A DNA stretch of 52,334 nt, from contig DATFDP010000097.1 of NCBI GenBank assembly GCA_035252015.1, positions 1-52,334 of the forward strand, written 5' to 3'. The notes beneath the pieces are model-generated. The model ran no database searches, was not told where the DNA came from, and saw only the letters and a program-made list of their open reading frames with translations. The stretch comes from JAICWP01 sp035252015 (GTDB lineage: Bacteria > Acidobacteriota > Terriglobia > Terriglobales > Acidobacteriaceae). This document shows, piece by piece, positions 7,081 to 14,932 of this stretch; positions within the stretch are counted from its first letter, which is position 1, and each line of letters begins with the position of its first letter. Both the position numbers and the translations under genes were made by a program.

Positions 7081-8337
7081 ATGCCTTCCTGCCCTCCTGG
7101 TGTTTCAACCCACAAGCCCCGGCTGCGCTCGGTGCTCTTACTGGCTCTGGTCGGCATGGCGGGCATGCATGCCTGGGTGTTCTTCAGTTTGCGTCAGGAG
7201 GTGCGGCAAGGATACCCGGACTTCACCGCGTTTTATGCAGCCGGCAAGTGCGTGCAGCGCGGCCTGGGCCCGCAGCTTTACAGCATACCTACACAGGCCA
7301 GCATCCAGCAGGAGTTCGCTTCTGGTGTAAAAATTCGCAACGGCCCGCTGCCGTTTACCCATCCGCCCTTTGAAGCCGCGGTGTTTGCACCCTTAGCTTT
7401 TCTAGCTTATTCCGACGCCTATTGGGTATGGAATGCGGCCAGCTTCGTAGCGCTCTTGCTATTTCTGCTTCTGCTGCGCCCGCACATTCCGAAATTGCGG
7501 GGCTGGTCGGAAGGTCTGCCATTTTTGTGCGGGCTGGCCTTCTTTCCGGTATTTGTTTGCCTGCTGCAGGGGCAGGACTCGCTGCTGCTGCTGCTGCTAT
7601 TTGGGCTGGCATTTGCGGAAATGAAAGGCGGATGCAACTTTGTAGCGGGAATCTGCCTGGGATTGGCCCTGTTCCGGTTTCAGCTGGTGCTGCCGGTGAT
7701 GGCGGTGCTGCTGCTGCGGCGACGCTGGAAGACGGTGGCTGGATTCGCGATTACGGGCGCCGCCCTGGTGGGAATTTCTGCAGCAGTAGTGGGCTGGGGA
7801 GAGCTGATGAATTATCCCCACAGGCTCCTAGAGTTCAGCCACGCGCAGGCCGCGGGTGCGATGAACCCGAGGATTATGCCCAACCTGCGGGGAGTGGTTG
7901 CCGGTTTGGCGGGGGACGGCAACTCAGCCCATCTCCTGCTTGGGGTATTGTCGCTGGCGCTAGTGGCATGGGCGGCCTGGAAATGGAAAGCCGACGGGCG
8001 ACAGCCGGAGTTCGGTCTCGGATTTGGCCTGACATTGGTAGTGTCGGTGATAGTGAGTTACCACCTGATGGCGCACGATTTGAGTGTGCTGCTGCTGCCG
8101 CTGCTGCTGGCGGCGGAGTGGTTGATGCGCGAGCGGCCGCAGGGCGTGGCGCACTGGCTGACGGTGACCGGCATCGGCACTCTGTTTTTGAGCCCGGTTT
8201 ATTTCTTGTTGTGGTTCCGCTACCAGCGCTTCAGCGTCATGTTCTGGGCAGTGGCGCTGTTAGGCGCAGGATTGAGCTTGGCGTTCGGGCTAAAGGATCG
8301 AGCACAGTTGTCGCACGCTGCGGGGAACAGCGGCTGA
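7081..8337 (+). CDS. GT87/DUF2029-like membrane glycosyltransferase
   Basis: A 418-aa polytopic membrane protein with the pattern of the DUF2029 (GT87) polyprenol-phosphate mannosyltransferase-like family: PDF.AFYAAG (about residues 47-56), then LY...Q...PPFEA...PL before a run of about ten hydrophobic helices. Family members are GT-C enzymes using lipid-linked sugars on the outer face of the membrane. It ends in a short polar tail. It lies 24 nt after the methyltransferase gene. There is no strong ribosome-binding site, so coupling to the upstream gene is likely. Confidence 0.75.
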   Translation: MPSCPPGVSTHKPRLRSVLLLALVGMAGMHAWVFFSLRQEVRQGYPDFTAFYAAGKCVQRGLGPQLYSIPTQASIQQEFASGVKIRNGPLPFTHPPFEAAVFAPLAFLAYSDAYWVWNAASFVALLLFLLLLRPHIPKLRGWSEGLPFLCGLAFFPVFVCLLQGQDSLLLLLLFGLAFAEMKGGCNFVAGICLGLALFRFQLVLPVMAVLLLRRRWKTVAGFAITGAALVGISAAVVGWGELMNYPHRLLEFSHAQAAGAMNPRIMPNLRGVVAGLAGDGNSAHLLLGVLSLALVAWAAWKWKADGRQPEFGLGFGLTLVVSVIVSYHLMAHDLSVLLLPLLLAAEWLMRERPQGVAHWLTVTGIGTLFLSPVYFLLWFRYQRFSVMFWAVALLGAGLSLAFGLKDRAQLSHAAGNSG

Positions 8338-8472
8338 TGAACGATTCGGCAGTGGTTCGTGGCATGCCATCGTCCCGGTGCTGTCGGCTTTCGGCTAAAG
8401 TTCAAACCGCAAAGGTTGGGGCACCCGGCCAACCCGCGGCCGCATGCTAGAATTTTTGCCCGAGGTCAAATC

Positions 8473-9516
8473 ATGCCGAGTACTTCTACAATGCCTTCTA
8501 CCCCAGCAGAGCAGCGTCCGCAAGCGTCTCCATTCCGCCTTTTTCAAGCAATTAACGGATACCAGCTGAGCGACGCCATCCGGAGCGCCATCGAACTCGA
8601 CATCTTCACAGCGATTGGCGCCGGCCACAATACAGCGTCCGCTATCGCACGGGAGCGTGGGGTTGCAGAACGTGGCGCCCGTATCCTTTGTGATTTCCTT
8701 GTTGTCCACGGCTTCCTCACCAAGTCTGGCCAGGAATACGCGCTGACCGATGACAGTGCGATGTTTCTCGACCGCAAGTCGCCTGCCTACATGGGGACCT
8801 GCACGCGTTTTCTGCTCAACGAATCACTCCGTAAGCATTTTCTTGCGCTGTCTGACGCGGTACGGTATGGCGGAGCCACTGATCGGGTGGCAGTTGAGGC
8901 AGACTCCCCCGTCTGGATTGATTTCGCACGCTCGATGGCACCCATGATGATGATGGCATCTCAGGAATTGGCGAAATTAGTCATCGGAGGGGAGAGGCGC
9001 CGGTTGAAGGTGCTGGACATTGCGGCGGGACACGGGTTGTTCGGGATCGCCGTGCTGCGAGCCAACCAGAATGCGCAGGTCAACGCGGTTGACTGGAAAA
9101 ACGTGCTGGAAGTGGCACGCGAAAATGCGGAGAAGTTTGGCGTGGCCGACCGTTATGTAACGCTGCCGGGCAGCATCTTCGACGTGGACATCGGCTCGGG
9201 GTACGATTTGGTGCTGATTCCAAACTTTCTCCACCACTTTGACGTGCCCACGAACGAAAAGCTGCTGCGGAAATTGCATGGCGCGCTGGTCCCCGGAGGC
9301 CGCGTTGCCATCTTAGAATTCGTGCCGAACGAAGACAGAGTCAGTCCACCCATGCCCGCAGCATTCGGGTTGATCATGCTGGCCGAAACTCCCTCAGGAG
9401 ACGCGTATACACGCGCCGAACTTGAAAGCATGATGAACAATGGGGGCTTCAGCGGACATGAGTTCTATCCAATGCCGCCTTCGCCGCACTCAGTTTTGAT
9501 TTCGCGGCGCGAATAG
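8473..9516 (+). CDS. O-methyltransferase (acetylserotonin/hydroxyneurosporene MT-like)
   Basis: A 347-aa protein of the plant/bacterial class II O-methyltransferase type. An N-terminal winged-helix dimerisation domain covers about residues 15-100 (DAIRSAIELDIFTAI..G through LVVHGFL). The catalytic domain has VLDIAAGHGLFGIAVL as SAM motif I, then VLIPNFLHHFD and a LVPGGRVAILEF motif. The start is the ATG at 8473 with GAGG 7 nt upstream; an upstream in-frame extension to 8359 lacks such a site. The substrate is not predictable; related enzymes methylate small phenolic or quinone hydroxyls. Confidence 0.82.
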   Translation: MPSTSTMPSTPAEQRPQASPFRLFQAINGYQLSDAIRSAIELDIFTAIGAGHNTASAIARERGVAERGARILCDFLVVHGFLTKSGQEYALTDDSAMFLDRKSPAYMGTCTRFLLNESLRKHFLALSDAVRYGGATDRVAVEADSPVWIDFARSMAPMMMMASQELAKLVIGGERRRLKVLDIAAGHGLFGIAVLRANQNAQVNAVDWKNVLEVARENAEKFGVADRYVTLPGSIFDVDIGSGYDLVLIPNFLHHFDVPTNEKLLRKLHGALVPGGRVAILEFVPNEDRVSPPMPAAFGLIMLAETPSGDAYTRAELESMMNNGGFSGHEFYPMPPSPHSVLISRRE

Positions 9517-9526
9517 AATCTGGCGG

Positions 9527-9647
9527 CCCACACAACGCGAGTCGTTGTGTGGGTAGGTGGATATGGTTTCCGCTGAGTTACTCGGACGTGACTGAAGCAG
9601 TCCTCTCCGCTCCCACGCAAGCTAAAAACGCGCTTGAGTGGGCCACC
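9527..9647. repeat. Two-hairpin dispersed repeat, copy B
   Basis: A 121-bp copy of the element at 3004-3127, roughly three quarters identical by eye. The first hairpin has the same perfect 11-bp arms, with a shorter loop (CGAG-T against TGATGTT). TTCCGCTGAGTTA is conserved in the spacer. The second hairpin has one mismatch (CCCACGCAAGC against GCTTGAGTGGG). It lies between convergent genes and could also slow read-through. Confidence 0.75.
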
Positions 9648-9684
9648 CGAAGCAGGTGAATCCCAGAAATCAAACAGATGGTGC

Positions 9685-9715
9685 CCCACCCTTCGCGATG
9701 TGCGCAAAGGGTGGG
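9685..9715. repeat. Hairpin after repeat copy B
   Basis: CCCACCCTT at 9685-9693 pairs perfectly with AAGGGTGGG at 9707-9715, with a partly self-complementary loop. It lies 38 bp after repeat B and 18 bp beyond the peroxiredoxin stop. There is no T-run, so intrinsic termination is uncertain. It may be another dispersed hairpin family. Confidence 0.5.
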
Positions 9716-9732
9716 AACTAAAAGGGGACAGG

Positions 9733-10419
9733 CTACTTGGGTTGGGGAACGATGCGCAGGTAGGGCTTGGGCGACTTCCACCCGCCGGGATACTTCTTCT
9801 TGGCTTCGTCATTGGAGACGCTGCCACTGATGATGACGTCGTCGCCGGGCTTCCAGTTCACGGGAGTGGAGACCTGGTGCTTGGCCGTCAGTTGCAGGGA
9901 ATCGAGCACGCGCAGCACTTCATCGAAGTTGCGGCCGGTGCTCATGGGATAGATAAGCTGTAGCTTGATCTTCTTGTCCGGCCCGATGACGAAAACGGTG
10001 CGCACGGTGGCGTTATCGGCGGGGGTGCGTCCCTGGGAAGTGCTGCCGCTCGAGCCGGGCAGCATGTTATAGATTTTGGCGATCTTGAGCTCGGGATCCC
10101 CGATCATGGGATAGTTCACCCTGTGTCCCTGGGTTTCCTCGATGTCGCCCGCCCACTTCTTGTGGTCCTCAACGGGGTCAACACTCAGCCCGATGATCTT
10201 GCAATTCCGCTTGGCAAACTCGGGCTGTAGCCCCGCCATGTAGCCGAGCTCGGTGGTGCACACGGGGGTGAAATCCTTGGGATGGGAAAACAGGATGGCC
10301 CATCCATTGCCGATCCATTCGTGGAAGCGGATCGGGCCCTGCGTGGTATCGGCGTTGAAATCGGGAGCTGTGTCGTTGATGCGCAGCACGCCCGGCATTT
10401 CAGCAATTGCGGTACTCAT
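9733..10419 (-). CDS. 1-Cys peroxiredoxin (Prx6-type)
   Basis: A 228-aa cytosolic peroxidase that reduces peroxides through the peroxidatic Cys54 in DFTPVCTTE. The sequence includes SVDPVEDHKKW and a C-terminal extension (VNWKPGDDVII) characteristic of the Prx6/AhpC long form, and I see no obvious resolving Cys. The start at 10419 has an AGGAGG site 7 nt upstream. A consensus TATAAT lies in the gap to the upstream redox operon, so it can be expressed alone, though it is co-directional with that operon. Confidence 0.92.
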   Translation of the reverse strand: MSTAIAEMPGVLRINDTAPDFNADTTQGPIRFHEWIGNGWAILFSHPKDFTPVCTTELGYMAGLQPEFAKRNCKIIGLSVDPVEDHKKWAGDIEETQGHRVNYPMIGDPELKIAKIYNMLPGSSGSTSQGRTPADNATVRTVFVIGPDKKIKLQLIYPMSTGRNFDEVLRVLDSLQLTAKHQVSTPVNWKPGDDVIISGSVSNDEAKKKYPGGWKSPKPYLRIVPQPK

Positions 10420-10503
10420 GTTTGCTCCTCCTGAATATTTAAAGTCTGCAGACGTTGCTCTGGGCCAGTCTCGGCCTGGTAATTGGTAGATGAACGGAAG
10501 ACA

Positions 10504-10532
10504 ATTATAGTCGCAACCATTGCCGGAGGGAA
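10504..10532 (-). promoter_or_regulatory. Putative sigma-70 promoter of the peroxiredoxin gene
   Basis: On the minus strand TATAAT (10504-10509) is preceded at 17 bp by TTCCCT (10527-10532), giving a perfect -10 and a weak -35. It lies about 85 bp upstream of the peroxiredoxin start codon. Confidence 0.5.
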
Positions 10533-10546
10533 AAGGCCGAGGCGAG

Positions 10547-11890
10547 CTATGACTTACCGAGCGCGCGTTCGGTGCAGGCGCGAACGGCGGCGGGGAGAGT
10601 ATCCCGGGCGTAGAAGCGGTCGTAGAAATCCACGTCCACGTGACAGACCTGGAAGCCGATGATGGTGCGGAAAGGCGCGGTGTAGGCGGGAAAGCGACCG
10701 TAGCGGCGGAAGATGTAATCGCAATAAGCGATGGTGCCCTGCACGGCGGCGTCGCTGGGCGCAGGGATTTTGGCGGCAGAAGCGTCGGGGTTAAGCCAGG
10801 AGCTTTGTTGCGCGCCGCCGCGATAGGCGCCATTCGCCCCGAACTTGATTTCCACGAACGCCCGCACCGCTTGCTCCATGGATTTGTAGTAGGGCGGGCA
10901 GAAGGGCTTCAAAATTATTTGCCCATTGTTTTCCAATCCCAGTGGGAAAGGAACTAGAGGATCCTTTCCCAGCCAGCGCGCGGGCGCTGAAAGGAACCAG
11001 GGTGCGCCGCCGTAACGGGTGGCAGGCATGGCGCCCATGCGGAAGCCAAGCGCTTGAAACCAGCTGAACTCGTGCCGCGCGAAATTAGGGAAGCCGCCCA
11101 ACCCCAGGGCTTCAGCCATGAGCGCTAAATTCTGCAGGACCATGCCGTGCTCGGTGGCCATGGATTCAAGCAGCGCGGTTTCCGCCATTTGGACAGTGGC
11201 GGTGCGCAGGTCGCGCGGATCGTCATGCAGGTGACCGCCTTTGCTGCGGGCAAATCGGCCAATGCCGGCGGGGCGGAACCAGGCGCGCTCGTCGCGAAGG
11301 AATACGCCCATAGCCTCGCTGAACAATTCAAGGATGGCGTTGATGGTGAGGGTGGTGGTTTCGATGATGGGCAGGAAGTAAGTTGTGCCAGGCGCGTAGA
11401 GCGACCAGCGATTGATGGAGAAGTTATAGCCGGGTTCCAGCGACGGCGCGATGCGGCGGTCGGAGAGTTGAATGCGAGCGCGTTTATAGAGATCGGTGAG
11501 GGCGCCCTGCTGGGCGAGGCGGACCAGGTCCCCAAATTCGGCAGGAGCGAAGTCCTGAGGGCGCTTCAAGAGCCAGGTACCGCGGTCGTTAGTGACGACG
11601 ATGGCTACGGCATTTACTGCATCGGGGCTGGCCACGGTGCGGCCCAGCCTTCCCACTAACATGCTGCCGCCTTGGCCCGGCCCATAAGAGAGGTCGGCCA
11701 GCGCGTAGCCGGTGATGCCGCAGGCGGCGAAAGCAAGAGCGGCTTCCTTGTCCTCGTCGAGAGAAACCGGTTTGTGCGGACTTGTGTACTCAAATGGTCC
11801 GGCAGGGATGCGCATCCCCAGACCTACCCGCCGAGAACGGCGACGGAGCAGGACTTCGAACAACGTCGTTTTCAGCGGCTCGAGAGACAT
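10547..11890 (-). CDS. Nitroreductase-like protein of unknown function
   Basis: A 447-aa protein not firmly recognised. The N-terminus (LLRRRSRRVGLGM...LDEDKEAALAFAACGITG) and the later EHGMVLQNLALMAEALGLG resemble the start and FMN-binding helix of nitroreductase-fold proteins. It is much longer than a classical nitroreductase (about 200 aa) and has an added C-terminal domain of about 150 residues rich in aromatic residues. It begins 2 nt after the NDH-2 stop and has no Shine-Dalgarno, so translation is probably coupled. A flavin-dependent redox role is inferred from weak similarity and context. Confidence 0.45.
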   Translation of the reverse strand: MSLEPLKTTLFEVLLRRRSRRVGLGMRIPAGPFEYTSPHKPVSLDEDKEAALAFAACGITGYALADLSYGPGQGGSMLVGRLGRTVASPDAVNAVAIVVTNDRGTWLLKRPQDFAPAEFGDLVRLAQQGALTDLYKRARIQLSDRRIAPSLEPGYNFSINRWSLYAPGTTYFLPIIETTTLTINAILELFSEAMGVFLRDERAWFRPAGIGRFARSKGGHLHDDPRDLRTATVQMAETALLESMATEHGMVLQNLALMAEALGLGGFPNFARHEFSWFQALGFRMGAMPATRYGGAPWFLSAPARWLGKDPLVPFPLGLENNGQIILKPFCPPYYKSMEQAVRAFVEIKFGANGAYRGGAQQSSWLNPDASAAKIPAPSDAAVQGTIAYCDYIFRRYGRFPAYTAPFRTIIGFQVCHVDVDFYDRFYARDTLPAAVRACTERALGKS

Positions 11891-11892
11891 GT

Positions 11893-13494
11893 TCAGACTG
11901 GCTGCTCTTGTGGAGTGCCCCGATCCTTCAGCAGTTGTGCCACATCTGGCCGAACCGCGCTGAGGGCGTCGGCGGTCTCACCGGCAATGGCCAGCAGGCG
12001 TACACGCGTGCGCGCACGAATGCAGCAGCTGGGATCCGGCCGGGTAAGGTCGCCGAAATAATCGCCAGGCTTGAGCGAGGTTATGAGAACTTCGCGGTTG
12101 CGGTCCGACGAAACCACATCCACCTCGCCGGATTCGACTAAATAATGGTATCGCCGGGTCTCGCCGGCAGCGACGATGATCTGCCCGGGCTCGTAGAGGG
12201 AGTGGGAAATCGCACCGCGCTCGTCAATCCTGGGATTCACAATGTCGCGGCCGAGGATGAGGGTGAGCCACCAGTCGAACATCAGGCGCACACGCCGCGT
12301 CCAACTGGGCACGAACATGGTGAGTACAATAAAGCGCCAGCCGATCCACGCCAGGTAGCCGCATGCGGGAATGCCTTTCATGTGGGCGATGGCGCTGCGG
12401 TGGCCAAGGGTGCAGGCCTCGCCCAGGCCGTTGAAGGAATATGCTTTCAGCGGCTTGCCGGCGGACATCCGACGAATGTTGGTACCGATAGTAGTGCCTG
12501 CGTTCTGTGCGTAATGGGCGAGCGGTGGGCAGGCGCCGCCATCAGGATGAGGAACTGCGGCGCAGTCGCCTCCCGCCCAGATGTTGGTGGCGCCAGGCAC
12601 GCGGCAGAACTGGTCGGCAATCAGACGGCCGCGCGGATCGCGCTCGTATGGGAACTGATCGAGCAGGGGAGAGGCTTTCATGCCAGTGCAGGTGATGATG
12701 GTACGCGTGGGCATGCGCTCGCCAGTGTTGAGAATCACTTCCTCCGCAGTGGCCGCGTGCACGGCAGTATTGAGGTGCACCTCGATGCCCAGGCGCTGCA
12801 CTCGTTTTTCAGCGTAGCTGACCAGGTAGGGATGGCGTTTGCCCAGTTCGGGCAGGATGCGCGAGCCGAATTCCACCAGCACCACGCGGAATTCCTGGAA
12901 CTTCAATTCGGGATACCGATTGCGACAGAGGAATCGGAAATAATCCACCAGGTCGCACGCGACCTCAGCCCCGGCATAGTTGCCGCCGGCCACGACAAAA
13001 GTAAGCAGGCGGCGACGCTCCGCGGGATTGATTTCGATGGAGGCCATCTCCACCACGCTGACCAGGTGGTTGCGGAGGCGGTAGCAATCGGCGAAGGTTT
13101 TGAGCGGAAAGGCGTGATCCGCGATGCCGGCGTAGCGGGAAAAATCCTCAACACAACCGACGCCGACTACCAGATGATCGTAGGGCAAAGTGTAGGCGCG
13201 GCCGTCGAGCAGACGGCGGGTGAGCACGCGCTGGCTGGTGACGTCCACCGACTCGATTTCAGCGTTGTGCAGGTGGGCGGGAGCGATCATTTCACGCACC
13301 GAAGAGTTGATTTGCTGCGGCTGAATCTTGCAAGTTAGCATCTCCGCGATGAGCCCATGTACGGTGGAATAATTGTCGCGGCTGACCACGGTGAGTTCGA
13401 TGTCGCCTTTTCGTAGGGCCGGACGCAGGGCCCGGGCGAGATAAATCGCTACCCAGCCGCCCCCCAGGCAAACTACCCGCATTGGTTCTTTCAT
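11893..13494 (-). CDS. Type II NADH dehydrogenase-like flavoprotein fused to a cNMP-binding-like domain
   Basis: A 533-aa fusion. Residues 1 to about 415 are a two-dinucleotide-binding-domain flavoprotein of the NDH-2 type: N-terminal VVCLGGGWVAIYLAR for FAD, a second fold VVAGGNYAGAEVA for NAD(P)H, the C-terminal FAD motif TNIWAGGDCAAVP, and an amphipathic/hydrophobic membrane anchor (GYLAWIGWRFIVLTMFV). Residues about 420-530 resemble a cyclic-nucleotide-binding domain (LVESGEVDVV, LKPGDYFGDL). Its phosphate cassette looks degenerate: FGD for FGE, and no Arg at the usual site but DPSCCIRA. It overlaps the upstream MpaB-like gene by 4 nt. Confidence 0.8.
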   Translation of the reverse strand: MKEPMRVVCLGGGWVAIYLARALRPALRKGDIELTVVSRDNYSTVHGLIAEMLTCKIQPQQINSSVREMIAPAHLHNAEIESVDVTSQRVLTRRLLDGRAYTLPYDHLVVGVGCVEDFSRYAGIADHAFPLKTFADCYRLRNHLVSVVEMASIEINPAERRRLLTFVVAGGNYAGAEVACDLVDYFRFLCRNRYPELKFQEFRVVLVEFGSRILPELGKRHPYLVSYAEKRVQRLGIEVHLNTAVHAATAEEVILNTGERMPTRTIITCTGMKASPLLDQFPYERDPRGRLIADQFCRVPGATNIWAGGDCAAVPHPDGGACPPLAHYAQNAGTTIGTNIRRMSAGKPLKAYSFNGLGEACTLGHRSAIAHMKGIPACGYLAWIGWRFIVLTMFVPSWTRRVRLMFDWWLTLILGRDIVNPRIDERGAISHSLYEPGQIIVAAGETRRYHYLVESGEVDVVSSDRNREVLITSLKPGDYFGDLTRPDPSCCIRARTRVRLLAIAGETADALSAVRPDVAQLLKDRGTPQEQPV

Positions 13495-14774
13495 TTCTTC
13501 CCTCCTGCTGTTGTGCTTTCCGCTTGAGTGGTTGCGGATTGGGGCTCAGGGGCGCGGACCGCTATTTTGCGAGGGATGACGAAATCGCCGGTGCGGCCTT
13601 TCAGCCCGCGCTCGCTGAGCAAGTGGCGAAAGGCTTTCGGTCCGGCAACTTTGGCCAGTTCCTGCACGCGGCTGCTGCATATGCGCGCGGTTTCCACCAG
13701 CCACGTGCCGGGACGAACCGCAGGCACCAGATACTTCCACAGCGTCATGGGATAGCCGAGCGCGTTAGCCTGCTCGTCGCCGACAAGGGCCCGCGAGATG
13801 CCATAGCAAAGATTCACGCTGCAGCTGCGCCCGGGCTTGAAGCCGCGCACGTATTCGTAGGAAGTCTGCATCAGCGCATGTACTAGGGCGCGGGAATCGT
13901 CGTCGGGGTGTGGCTCGAAGGCGAAAATCAGGTCAAGCAGGCGGTGGCCCTCAAATTCGTCGGCCACCAGCAGCTCGTTTTCAACGCCCAGTAAATAGCC
14001 GGCGTAGCGCCACAGATGGAGCAGGGCTTCGCGCTCCAGGCGGTTGACGCGGTAGCCGATGCGGGTGAGCCCATCGAGCACGCCCACAGAAAACATCAGG
14101 TTGGTGCCGGCCATGTGGCACTGGTTAACGGGCGCGCCCCACGCATCAGAGCGCCATTGGCCGGACTGCAGAAGCAGCCGCCGCACCTGGGCGTGAATGA
14201 GGCGCACGCGGACAGTCATGGCAAAGCCTTCAGAAAAACGCGCGAGGCCATCGGGCTGGCAAACCGCGAAGACGTAACGCGTGGTGTCTTTTAGGCGCTG
14301 AGAGGCGCGATGCACCAGCTGGCCAGAGAGCGCCAGCGGCTTGTTGCCCGCGGGCCAGCTATAGATGATGGGCAGCGAGAGCATGGCCAGCACAGCAAAG
14401 CCCAGCCGGCAACGCATGAAGGTGGAGCCGCCCAGGTTGCAGCGCCCGCGGTCGACCCAGAACGGAACGTCCTGCAGTTGGTGAAACAGCGCGCGCAAAG
14501 ATTCCGGGGCGTGAGGGACCGCTTCGATGCCCTTGGCCAGCGCCAGCTCCAGCACGGCTCGCCATTCCGCTTCTGGAATGCGGGCGAATTCATCCATTAC
14601 AGCGTCCGCCAGGGGATCGGTGCGCCAGAGGAAATCCACATACTTCTGCGCCCGCGTGCCATGCGCGGCGCCGGCGGTTTCGAGTCTGGAGTAGGCCGAC
14701 GGGACGCGGTACGTTGCTTCCCTCATGAAATTGGCTCGCTGTTGGAGTGAAAGTACCACGGCGAGTGCAGCCAT
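13491..14774 (-). CDS. MpaB/Lcp-family oxygenase (DUF2236)
   Basis: A 427-aa protein resembling the DUF2236 family, which includes latex-clearing protein and fungal MpaB. Visible landmarks are RLKDTTRYV (160-168), VRVRLIHAQVRR (188-199), with His194 the likely haem ligand by analogy with Lcp, and LWRYAGYLLGVENELL further on. Such enzymes are haem b oxygenases that cleave isoprenoid or other hydrophobic double bonds. Met17 (14726) is an alternative start; neither start has a good ribosome-binding site. The stop overlaps the NDH-2-like start (ATGA), so this is the first gene of a coupled redox unit. The substrate is unknown. Confidence 0.75.
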   Translation of the reverse strand: MAALAVVLSLQQRANFMREATYRVPSAYSRLETAGAAHGTRAQKYVDFLWRTDPLADAVMDEFARIPEAEWRAVLELALAKGIEAVPHAPESLRALFHQLQDVPFWVDRGRCNLGGSTFMRCRLGFAVLAMLSLPIIYSWPAGNKPLALSGQLVHRASQRLKDTTRYVFAVCQPDGLARFSEGFAMTVRVRLIHAQVRRLLLQSGQWRSDAWGAPVNQCHMAGTNLMFSVGVLDGLTRIGYRVNRLEREALLHLWRYAGYLLGVENELLVADEFEGHRLLDLIFAFEPHPDDDSRALVHALMQTSYEYVRGFKPGRSCSVNLCYGISRALVGDEQANALGYPMTLWKYLVPAVRPGTWLVETARICSSRVQELAKVAGPKAFRHLLSERGLKGRTGDFVIPRKIAVRAPEPQSATTQAESTTAGGKK

Positions 14775-14851
14775 TTGGCTTGTTGAGTTGGGTTCAGGTT
14801 ACGAGCGTAACGAGTATCGGGTTTTCCTCAGAAGGTGGCACAGATAGGGCG

Positions 14852-14932
14852 ATGAAATTCAAGCAATACTTCACGCTCGACGCCGTGGTCGGTCTCCCAT
14901 ACAATCTGGCGAACCTTAGGCGCACCGCTTGA
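14852..14932 (+). CDS. Possible 26-aa leader ORF before the APC permease
   Basis: A short frame (MKFKQYFTLDAVV...) from an ATG at 14852 ends with TGA at 14930-14932, overlapping the TTG start of the permease as TTGA. That geometry suits translational coupling, which would help a weak TTG start. The ribosome-binding site is poor (AGGG) and nothing else supports it. Confidence 0.25.
   Translation: MKFKQYFTLDAVVGLPYNLANLRRTA

Noticed and set aside
10420..10833. Long upstream extension of the peroxiredoxin frame
   Set aside because: It lies inside the nitroreductase-like gene on the same strand in another frame; the peroxiredoxin fold and the AGGAGG site begin at 10419.
14836..14850. TGGCAC-N7-GC match before the APC permease (plus strand)
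   Set aside because: The -24 part is good and GG-GC spacing is right, but the -12 is GGGC rather than TTGC and nothing else supports it.
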